6,191 nucleotides of DNA from a bacterium (GTDB taxonomy: Bacteria; Elusimicrobiota; Elusimicrobia; UBA1565; UBA9628). The translations under genes and the position numbers were made by a program. Shown in pieces: positions 1 to 5,703 of this stretch (its first letter is position 1; every line of letters starts with the position of its first letter). Under the pieces are notes generated by a model, which saw nothing but the letters and a program-made list of their open reading frames with translations, was not told the origin of the DNA and searched no databases. Location of the stretch: NCBI GenBank assembly GCA_021790955.1, contig JAJYFI010000110.1:1-6191 (forward strand), written 5' to 3'.

Positions 1-1799
1 CGGGTCTCGTCGGGCGCCGGGACGACGCTGCGCTGCGTCCGCGGCTGGAGCCAGGAGCCGGGCGGAACGCGCATCGAGCGGCTGGGAGTGGCACGCCTGT
101 CCTTGCCCTCGCTCCCGGATTGGGCGAGCGCCGCCCCCGGCAGGAGCGCGAGCGCGCAGGCGAGAAGGACGGCGAAGAGGGTGGGCGCGGAGTAGGAGCC
201 GTAACCGAAAGCGATCGCCGTCGGCGGCATGGGCCGGGCCTCCAAAGGCGCCGCGCGCACGGCCGCGGCGCAGGATGGAATCGCCGCATGCGCGACCTTC
301 GTCACCGCCTCAAAGACCATGGGGGCCCCCAGACCAAGAAGCACGCAAAAGGCCGCCGCGATCGCCATGCCGGCGATCTCGAAGGCCGAGACCTCGCGGG
401 CCTCGGCCGCGAGGGGAGATCTCGGCAGAGCCAGGAAGGAGACGCCGAAGCCCCGGACGAAGGCCGATGCCGCGAGCCCCGCGGCCAGGGCAAGAGCCAC
501 GAGCGCCGCGAGGCAGGCGATGCGATCCAGGGTCCCCGGGAGGACGAAGCCCGACAGCAGCGCTTGGATCCCGGCCCATTCGCTCGCGAAGCCGTTGAGC
601 GGCGGGAGCGCCGAGGCCGCCGCGACCCCCACAAGAAAAAGACCCCCAGAGAACGGCAGGCGCTTCAAGAGACCCCCCAGCTTCTCCATGTCGCGCGTCC
701 CCGCCGACTTGGCGGCGGCCCCGGCTCCCATGAAAAGGAGCCCTTTGAAGGCCGCATGATTGAGAGCATGAAACAAGGCCGCCGACAGGGCGAACAGGGA
801 GGGCTCGATCCGGCCCGAGGACGCGAAAAGAAGCGCGGCGCCCAATATCATGGCGATGACGCCCACGTTCTCGATGCTCGAGTAGGCGAGAAGCTTCTTT
901 AAATCCCGCTCGACAAGCGCGTAGAGGACCCCGACGAGAGCCGAGGCGGCGCCCAGCGCGATCAGCATGACCCCCCACCAGCCGAGCGGAGCACCCAGGA
1001 AGGAAAAGCCCGCGAGCACGATCCCGTAGACCCCCGTCTTGATCATGCCTCCCGACATGAGGCTTGAAACATGGCTCGGCGCCGCCGGATGGGCCTCCGG
1101 AAGCCACAGGTGGAGCGGCACGAGCCCCGCTTTCGTCCCGAACCCCGCCAAGAAAAGGAGAAAGACGGCGCCTTTCATCGAGGGCGCAAGCGAGCGCCCC
1201 GCCGACTCAAGCGCCGCGAAATCCCAGAGCCCGCCGGCGCCCCCAAGCAGGAAGAAGCCCGCCAAAAGGAAGGCCGCGCCCCCCTGGGACATGACGAAGT
1301 AAATCCATCCCGCCCGTCGCGACTCCTGCGACTCCGTGTCGGCGACGACGAGGAAATAGGAGGAGAGCGTCATGATCTCCCAGGAGAAAAGGAACGCGAA
1401 AACGCTTCTAGCCGCGAAGACGAGCGACATCCCGGCGAGAAAGACGCCGTAAAAAAACCCGAGCTCTCCCGCGCGGTCGTCGTAATCCTCGGCGTAACCC
1501 CAGGCGAAGATCGAGGAGGCAAGCCCCAGCCCCGCGATGAGGACCTCGAAAAGGGCGGAGAGGGGGCTCATGCCGAACCGGAAGCCTCCCAGGACGGGGA
1601 CTCCGGGGATCACTCGGTCGCCGCACGGCCCGCCGAGAGCCGAAGGTGAGACGCCCAGAAGGATGAGGCATCCCAGGGCCGAGAAAATCGAGGATGCGGC
1701 GCGAGCCGAGCGGGGGCGGCGGCTTAAGGCGAGAGCCGCGAGCGATCCCGCCAGGAAAACGGCGTTGGACCCGGCCAGGAAGGAAAGGGTTTCCCCCAT
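1..1799 (-). CDS. hyfB: HyfB/HycC-like hydrogenase-4 component B (proton-conducting membrane subunit), 3' end cut by window
   Basis: An uninterrupted frame of 599 codons runs from ATG (1799-1797) off the left edge, giving a very hydrophobic polytopic protein of the NuoL/MrpA-type antiporter superfamily. Family landmarks seen: Glu141 in the SWE motif of TM5; G-T-K223 followed by PLHLWLPEAHPAAPSH (about 228-243); SGGMIKTGVYG (249-259); ERDLKKLLAYSSIENVG (297-313); H344-ALNH348-AAFK352-GLLFMGAG; and PPLNGFASE407W. In this family these charged residues form the proton path. The SHVSSLMSGGMIKTG and ERDLKKLLAYSSIENVG stretches point to HyfB/HycC rather than NuoL. HycC is about 608 and HyfB about 670 residues, so little is missing. 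The role inferred is proton or sodium translocation in the cytoplasmic membrane, driven by a group 4 hydrogenase or a hydrogenase-related complex; partners (hyfC/E/F/G/I type) would lie beyond position 1. An in-frame stop upstream and no other usual start codon before it support this start, although GAGAAAGG sits only 1-2 bases from the ATG. Family assignment is firm; complex identity is inferred. Confidence 0.93.
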   Translation of the reverse strand, partial: MGETLSFLAGSNAVFLAGSLAALALSRRPRSARAASSIFSALGCLILLGVSPSALGGPCGDRVIPGVPVLGGFRFGMSPLSALFEVLIAGLGLASSIFAWGYAEDYDDRAGELGFFYGVFLAGMSLVFAARSVFAFLFSWEIMTLSSYFLVVADTESQESRRAGWIYFVMSQGGAAFLLAGFFLLGGAGGLWDFAALESAGRSLAPSMKGAVFLLFLAGFGTKAGLVPLHLWLPEAHPAAPSHVSSLMSGGMIKTGVYGIVLAGFSFLGAPLGWWGVMLIALGAASALVGVLYALVERDLKKLLAYSSIENVGVIAMILGAALLFASSGRIEPSLFALSAALFHALNHAAFKGLLFMGAGAAAKSAGTRDMEKLGGLLKRLPFSGGLFLVGVAAASALPPLNGFASEWAGIQALLSGFVLPGTLDRIACLAALVALALAAGLAASAFVRGFGVSFLALPRSPLAAEAREVSAFEIAGMAIAAAFCVLLGLGAPMVFEAVTKVAHAAIPSCAAAVRAAPLEARPMPPTAIAFGYGSYSAPTLFAVLLACALALLPGAALAQSGSEGKDRRATPSRSMRVPPGSWLQPRTQRSVVPAPDET

Positions 1800-1811
1800 G
1801 CCTTTCTCATT

Positions 1812-1839
1812 ATATGAATATATGACGATATAGTCATAT
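1812..1839. promoter_or_regulatory. Probable ArsR-family operator between arsR and hyfB
   Basis: Positions 1820-1826 (ATATGAC) and 1833-1839 (GTCATAT) are perfect 7-base inverted arms around a 6-base spacer. A further half-site-like ATATGAA lies at 1812-1818, exactly 8 bases before the left arm and in direct orientation. AT-rich inverted half-sites of the ATATGAA kind are typical of SmtB/ArsR-family operators. The region about 1803-1845 is strikingly AT-rich inside GC-rich DNA. It overlaps the predicted hyfB -10 box and start site, so binding would block hyfB transcription. Binding by the neighbouring ArsR protein is inferred from position and motif type. Confidence 0.6.
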
Positions 1840-1843
1840 TATA
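1838..1843 (-). promoter_or_regulatory. Predicted -10 box of the hyfB promoter
   Basis: Read on the minus strand, 1843-1838 is a perfect TATAAT, about 39 bases before the hyfB ATG, which would place the start of transcription near 1831. No good -35 hexamer is seen at 16-18 bases spacing (the 17-base position reads AGCAAC), so the promoter may be weak, activator-dependent or only chance in an AT-rich patch. The box overlaps the right arm of the palindrome at 1820-1839. Confidence 0.45.
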
Positions 1844-1864
1844 ATCCCGATGCCGCCAGTGTTG

Positions 1865-2179
1865 CTAGCGTCCCAGCCCGCGCAGCTGCCGGGCGCTCTC
1901 ACGGAGCTTCTTCCGGAGGATCTCGGTGATCGGCCGCAGAACCCGGAAGACATCGTGATCCTTGATCGAGTAGTAGACGTTGAGCTTTTCTTGGCGCGCG
2001 CGCAGGATGCCCGCCTCCCGCAACATCGCCAGGTGCTTGGAAAGGCTCGACTGCTCGATCCCGAGTTCCCGGACCATGCGCCCCACCGGCGCCTCCCCCG
2101 TTTTGAGACGCTCGATGACGGCGAGCCGGGCGGGATGCGCCAGGGACTTGAGAAAGTCCGCCTTGATTTGAAAGACCAT
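1865..2179 (-). CDS. ArsR-family winged-helix repressor, cysteine-free
   Basis: Encodes about 104 residues, a normal length for ArsR/SmtB dimeric winged-helix regulators. The N-terminal FLKSLAHPARLAVIERL is the family's opening helix, followed by the helix-turn-helix with recognition helix IEQSSLSKHLAMLREAGIL and a wing ending in VYYSIKD. The metal-binding ELCVC-type motif of ArsR/CadC is replaced by VRELGIEQ, and there is no cysteine in the protein. The SmtB-type alpha-5 metal set is incomplete (DHD present, no HxxE), so metal or thiol-redox sensing by the known sites is unlikely; the signal is unknown. I chose ATG 2179 because the family homology begins there. An in-frame GTG at 2209, overlapping the oxidoreductase stop as TAGTG, would add 10 residues. 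The frame stays open further upstream, but that part overlaps the oxidoreductase gene and has no regulator-like sequence. The gene lies 29 bases after the oxidoreductase and 65 bases before hyfB, all on one strand. A likely target is the palindrome at 1820-1839. Confidence 0.9.
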   Translation of the reverse strand: MVFQIKADFLKSLAHPARLAVIERLKTGEAPVGRMVRELGIEQSSLSKHLAMLREAGILRARQEKLNVYYSIKDHDVFRVLRPITEILRKKLRESARQLRGLGR

Positions 2180-2208
2180 CGCCCCTGCGGCGATGCGGCG
2201 GGCCGCCA

Positions 2209-3351
2209 CTACCGCCCGAACCGGAAGCGCTGCAGATTGAGGGTCGGCCGCCCTCCCACAAGCAGGTCCGCCAGATTCCGGGCCAAGAGGGGGGCCCATC
2301 CGAAGCTCTCCAGGCCCAGTCCGCAGGCGACGTAAGCGTTGGACGCCTTGGGGAGCCGGTCGATGATGGGGTTTTCGTCCTTCGTCACCGCGACGGCCCT
2401 CTGGGAGCCCTCCCACTCGGCGAACTCCGAGAGATCGGGGATGAAGCGCGAAAAGAAGGCGCGGCTGCGCTTGAGGAAGGAGGAGCCCTCCTCCGCCGCG
2501 AAAAGCCCAGGTTTGGCGGGCTTGCCGCGCTTCATGTCCACGATCTTGAGGTAGCCGCGAAAATGCAGCGGGAAGGCGCAGACTCCTTCCTTCATCGACT
2601 TGAGCACGGGGAAGATGCGAGGGTGATAGCGCCCCTTATTAAAGGGGGGGCGGACGTAGAGCTGGTCGTGGCAGGTGACGAGAAGCGGAATCTTCCAGGA
2701 CTTCAAAAGCTCCGTGGTCCATGCGCCGGCGCAGAAAAGATAGGCCTTGGCGCGCCGGGTCTTGCCTGCGGCGTCCTTGACGCCCAAGACCCCCTCGGCC
2801 CCCCGCTGCACCGCGACGGCCTTCGTCCCCGGGAAAAACCGCACGCCGGCCTTTTGAGCGAGCGCCGTGAGGGCGCCCACCGCCCGTCCCGCCCAGACGA
2901 TGCCGCCGTCGGGGTGAAAGACCCCGAACTTGATCCCGGGAGTATGGATCACGGGATAGCGCTTCTGAATGCGGGCTTTGTCCCATTTCTCGACGGGAAG
3001 CTTGAGCTCCCCCAAGATGCGCAGGGATTCCTCCGCCTCCCGGCCGTTGGAGGAGACCAGCTCCAAAAAGCCGATCGTCTCGAAAATCGGCTGGCCGGAC
3101 TCGCGGTTGAGCTCAAGCCACAAGGGCATCGACTTGGCGGCGACGGCGGTGGCGAACGAATCCTTGCCGTAGGTGAGCGGAAAAGATTTGAGGACTTCCG
3201 AGGAGCTCGCGCAGGGGTGAGGGATCTCTCCCTGTTCGATGAGGGATACCGAGAACCCGCGTTTTTTGGAAAGCCAGTAGGCGGTCCAAGCCCCGAGAAT
3301 CCCCCCTCCGACGATGAGAACGTCGGTTTCGGAGGCGTCAGACCCGGACAT
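2209..3351 (-). CDS. FAD-dependent oxidoreductase, DAO family (sarcosine oxidase-like)
   Basis: Encodes 380 residues, typical of monomeric sarcosine oxidase-like members of the DAO family, which oxidise secondary or D-amino acids with FAD. The N-terminus has the Rossmann dinucleotide motif VGGGILG (Gly15, Gly17, Gly20) ending in Glu39 of LIEQ, which binds the ribose of FAD. AYLFCAGAW (203-211) is the second FAD-contact segment. The C-terminus TKDENPIIDRLPKASNAYVACGLGLESFGWAPLLARNLADLL (about 323-364) matches the family's flavin-closing region. The cysteine that binds FAD covalently in monomeric sarcosine oxidase is replaced by alanine or valine here (RAVAVT, 318-323), so FAD is probably non-covalent. 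Lys269 in GYLKI may correspond to the oxygen-activating lysine of that enzyme (inference). There is no signal peptide; the protein is presumably cytosolic. ATG 3351 is preceded by GGGGG four bases upstream. The substrate is not predictable. It is likely the first gene of an oxidoreductase-arsR unit, possibly continuing into hyfB, and is divergent from the kinase gene. Confidence 0.88.
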   Translation of the reverse strand: MSGSDASETDVLIVGGGILGAWTAYWLSKKRGFSVSLIEQGEIPHPCASSSEVLKSFPLTYGKDSFATAVAAKSMPLWLELNRESGQPIFETIGFLELVSSNGREAEESLRILGELKLPVEKWDKARIQKRYPVIHTPGIKFGVFHPDGGIVWAGRAVGALTALAQKAGVRFFPGTKAVAVQRGAEGVLGVKDAAGKTRRAKAYLFCAGAWTTELLKSWKIPLLVTCHDQLYVRPPFNKGRYHPRIFPVLKSMKEGVCAFPLHFRGYLKIVDMKRGKPAKPGLFAAEEGSSFLKRSRAFFSRFIPDLSEFAEWEGSQRAVAVTKDENPIIDRLPKASNAYVACGLGLESFGWAPLLARNLADLLVGGRPTLNLQRFRFGR

Positions 3352-3359
3352 TGGACCCC

Positions 3360-3372
3360 CAAGGGACCCTTG
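3360..3372. repeat. 13-base palindrome in the divergent promoter region
   Basis: CAAGGG (3360-3365) and CCCTTG (3367-3372) are perfect inverted arms around one central base. The right arm overlaps the TTGACA -35 box of the kinase gene, and the whole lies in the presumed leader of the oxidoreductase gene. It could be an operator, but no known regulator motif is recognised, and six-base arms can arise by chance in a GC-rich region. Confidence 0.3.
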
Positions 3373-3399
3373 ACAGTCTCGAGGAATCCATTTTACGCT
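3370..3399 (+). promoter_or_regulatory. Predicted promoter of the TPR-kinase gene
   Basis: A perfect TTGACA (3370-3375) is followed after 18 bases by TACGCT (3394-3399), a 3-of-6 match to TATAAT. This would start transcription near 3406, only about five bases before the ATG at 3411. No Shine-Dalgarno sequence lies at a working distance; the nearest purine run, GAGGAA (3381-3386), is 25 bases away. The message may therefore be leaderless or nearly so. The assignment rests on the -35 match and is not strong. Confidence 0.4.
3390..3395 (-). promoter_or_regulatory. Possible -10 box for the FAD oxidoreductase gene
   Basis: On the minus strand 3395-3390 reads TAAAAT, a 5-of-6 match to TATAAT, giving a start near 3383 and a leader of about 30 bases. 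No convincing -35 is seen at 17-18 bases. It overlaps the predicted plus-strand promoter, so the two divergent genes probably share one 59-base control region. Confidence 0.3.
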
Positions 3400-3410
3400 A
3401 GTTTATCATA

Positions 3411-5702
3411 ATGAGATTGCGTCTCTCGTTGGGAACGCTATGGGCGGCCTTGGCCTGCCTGCCGACGCTGGCCGCCGCCGGCTCCTCGTCTCCCTCGACG
3501 GGAAATTCGCTCGAAGCCTTGAGCGCCGTCAACGACGTCATCGCCGCCAACCCCGAGTTGAGCTCCAAGGAGGAGATCGCCAAGCCGGTGAAGGATTTGA
3601 TGGCCAAGGCCCAGGCCGTCTCTCCGGAGGAGCAGCCCCAGATCATCCGCGACGCCATCCGGACGATCAATGAGGGCGCCCAGGGCGCCGCCGTCGAAGT
3701 CTCCCCCGAGGCCGCGGCCAAGCTCCAAAACGGCATGTCGTCTCTCAACAACAGCGTGGGCTCCTGGGCCGCCGGAAGGAACTTCGCGCGTCAAGCCCTC
3801 GGAAACCAACCTCTAAATTCCAAGGCTCTCCTCAATCTCTCGGCCGCGGATTCCAATCTCAAGCGCTGGGACGAAGCGCAGCAGGCCGCGGACCAAGCCC
3901 TGCGGGCCGACCCGCAAAACGCCGCCGCCTGGGGGGCTCGGGCCCTGGCCGCCTACGGCGCGGGACGATTCGACGAAGCCCTCGCCTCTTCCCAAAAAGC
4001 CCTCTCGCTCAACCCTGATGACCGGCTGGCCTACTCCTTGCTGAAGCTCTCCGAAAACCGCGTTTCGCTCCCCGCCACCGCGGCGGCCGACGACGTGGCC
4101 TCCGCGGTGGCGTCCGAGTACGAAAAGCTCGCCCGGCAGGTCTCGGCCGCGGCGACAGCCGGAAGGACCGCGCGCCGCGAGGGAGCGAGCCAATCATTCG
4201 ACGATGAGGCCGCGCGGGCATTCCTCCTCAAGAACTACCCGAGCGCCAACGCCGCAGCCCGCATGGCGGTCACGAAGAACCCGGAGGACGCCGAGGGCTA
4301 TTATTACCTCGCGGCCTCGGACAATCTCCTGGGGCACTACAAGGAAGCCGTCGACGCCGCGGGCCGCGCGATCGCCCTGGATCCCCGCAATCGCCTCGCC
4401 CGCGACGCCAGAGCGTGGGCGAACGGGCGTCTCGGCAACTACCGCGACGCCGTGGCCGACTCGCGAAAATCGCTCGCTCAAAACCCGATGGACGGCTATG
4501 CGCTCGCCGATCTTGGATACGCCTACGGAAAAATGGGCGATCCCGCCTCGATGCTCCGGCATCTCAAGCTGGCTTCGCGTTTTTCGCCGCGCTTCGCGAA
4601 GGCCTACCGAGACGCCGCCAGGAGCTACGGAGTTCGGGCGGAGGCCGCCGATGACGTCGGCCTCGATGAAGAGCCCGCCGGGAGCTCCTCTCCCTCGTCC
4701 AGCAACCAGCGCAGCTTCCCGATCGTCCTCATCAGCTCCCTGATCGGAGGCGTCCTCATCGCGCTGGGCCTCGTCAACCTCCTCCTCCCCGCCTCCACGC
4801 CCAAAACCCTCAAGGCGAAGCCCGCGCTCCGGGACCCATCGCCGCTGTCGCGCAAGAGCTCCTCCTCGATCGACGCGAGCTACACGCTGGGGCGCGTCAT
4901 CGGCTCCGGCGGGATGGGCGTCGTCTACGAGGCCTTCGACCGGGCGCTCGACCGCCGCGTCGCGATCAAGGTCATGCGCGAGGACCTCCGGCGCGACCCC
5001 AAGGCCAAGGGCCGATTCCTCGCCGAGGCCCGCACGGTCGCCAATCTCCACCATCCCGGCATCGTCGACATTCACGCGATCATCGAGGACGACTCGGGGC
5101 TCTACCTCGTCTTCGAGCATATCGAGGGAAGGACTCTGGCGGAGGTCCTGCGGCAAAAAAAGCGGCTTGCGCTCGTCGAGGCGAAGGCCCTCGTCAAGCC
5201 CGTCTGCCAGGCGCTCGACTACGCCCATAGCCACGGCGTCGTCCACCGGGACCTCAAGCCTTCCAACATCATGATCACGGACCAGGGGGTCAAGGTCATG
5301 GACTTCGGCATCTCCCGCAACGCCCAGGACGCCCTGCGCGCGACGATGACGGCGCAGACGAGCGCGGGCTTCGGCACCCCCTTATACATGGCGCCCGAAC
5401 AGGAGGAGGGGATCGTGCGCCCCGAGGCGGACATCTACTCCCTGGGGGCCTGCCTCTATGAGCTTGTGACCGGAGAGCGTCCCTTCCGGGAGCCGGCGGA
5501 CGCCGCGATGAAGCGGGAACGCGCCTACGCGAAGCCCTCCCGGCTCTGGGGCGCGATCCCCTCGGAATTGGACGCCTTCATCGACCGGGCGCTGGAGCCG
5601 GACCCCGAGAAGCGCATCCATTCCGCCCGGGAATTCTGGAAGCTGCTGGAGCCCATCAAGGCCCACGATCCGGCGCCGGTCACGGCGCCCAAGCCGGCCT
5701 AG
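3411..5702 (+). CDS. Membrane Ser/Thr kinase with N-terminal extracytoplasmic TPR domain
   Basis: Encodes 763 residues. Residues 1-24 look like a Sec signal peptide (MRLR, hydrophobic core, AAA before Gly24). TPR-like 34-residue units lie at about 136-203 (two) and 261-395 (three to four), e.g. the unit at 294-327 and the one at 328-361, with a helical linker between. Residues 436-460 form one transmembrane helix, preceded by an acidic, Ser-rich stretch and followed by a Lys/Arg-rich one, so the C-terminus is predicted cytoplasmic. Residues 491-748 are a complete Hanks-type kinase: glycine loop GSGGMG (498-503), VAIK with Lys520, alpha-C Glu539, HRDLKPSN with Asp614 and Asn619, DFG 631-633, a Thr-rich activation loop (Thr645, 647, 650), GTPLYMAPE (655-663), Asp674 and Arg735. 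All catalytic residues are present, and it is an RD kinase of PknB type. The role inferred is signalling from the periplasm by protein phosphorylation; ligand and targets are unknown. The start is set by the signal peptide; the next methionine is residue 64. No ribosome binding site is evident. It is divergent from the oxidoreductase and convergent with hemL. Confidence 0.93.
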   Translation: MRLRLSLGTLWAALACLPTLAAAGSSSPSTGNSLEALSAVNDVIAANPELSSKEEIAKPVKDLMAKAQAVSPEEQPQIIRDAIRTINEGAQGAAVEVSPEAAAKLQNGMSSLNNSVGSWAAGRNFARQALGNQPLNSKALLNLSAADSNLKRWDEAQQAADQALRADPQNAAAWGARALAAYGAGRFDEALASSQKALSLNPDDRLAYSLLKLSENRVSLPATAAADDVASAVASEYEKLARQVSAAATAGRTARREGASQSFDDEAARAFLLKNYPSANAAARMAVTKNPEDAEGYYYLAASDNLLGHYKEAVDAAGRAIALDPRNRLARDARAWANGRLGNYRDAVADSRKSLAQNPMDGYALADLGYAYGKMGDPASMLRHLKLASRFSPRFAKAYRDAARSYGVRAEAADDVGLDEEPAGSSSPSSSNQRSFPIVLISSLIGGVLIALGLVNLLLPASTPKTLKAKPALRDPSPLSRKSSSSIDASYTLGRVIGSGGMGVVYEAFDRALDRRVAIKVMREDLRRDPKAKGRFLAEARTVANLHHPGIVDIHAIIEDDSGLYLVFEHIEGRTLAEVLRQKKRLALVEAKALVKPVCQALDYAHSHGVVHRDLKPSNIMITDQGVKVMDFGISRNAQDALRATMTAQTSAGFGTPLYMAPEQEEGIVRPEADIYSLGACLYELVTGERPFREPADAAMKRERAYAKPSRLWGAIPSELDAFIDRALEPDPEKRIHSAREFWKLLEPIKAHDPAPVTAPKPA

Positions 5703-5703
5703 A

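Noticed and set aside
310..1107. Open frames of up to about 265 codons on both strands across 120-1650.
   Set aside because: All are Arg/Pro/Gly-rich shadows of the hyfB frame, which alone shows membrane helices and conserved motifs across 1-1799.
2180..2416. N-terminal extension of the ArsR frame up to an ATG at 2416.
   Set aside because: The extra 79 residues overlap the oxidoreductase gene, are low-complexity, and precede the point where ArsR homology begins; ATG 2179 (or GTG 2209) is more credible.
2563..3411. A 282-codon plus-strand open frame opposite the FAD oxidoreductase.
   Set aside because: It is antisense to a gene with clear family motifs; its protein is a Gly/Arg/Asp-rich composition artefact of GC-rich third positions and shows no domain.
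3444..3461. Possible lipoprotein signal ending at Cys16 of the kinase protein.
   Set aside because: The residues before the cysteine (A-L-A-C) lack the usual Leu at -3, and a signal peptidase I site (AAA before Gly24) fits better.
4194..5246. A 350-codon minus-strand open frame opposite the kinase gene.
   Set aside because: It lies wholly within the TPR, transmembrane and kinase coding region and has low-complexity Arg/Gly/Val-rich sequence, so it is a shadow frame.
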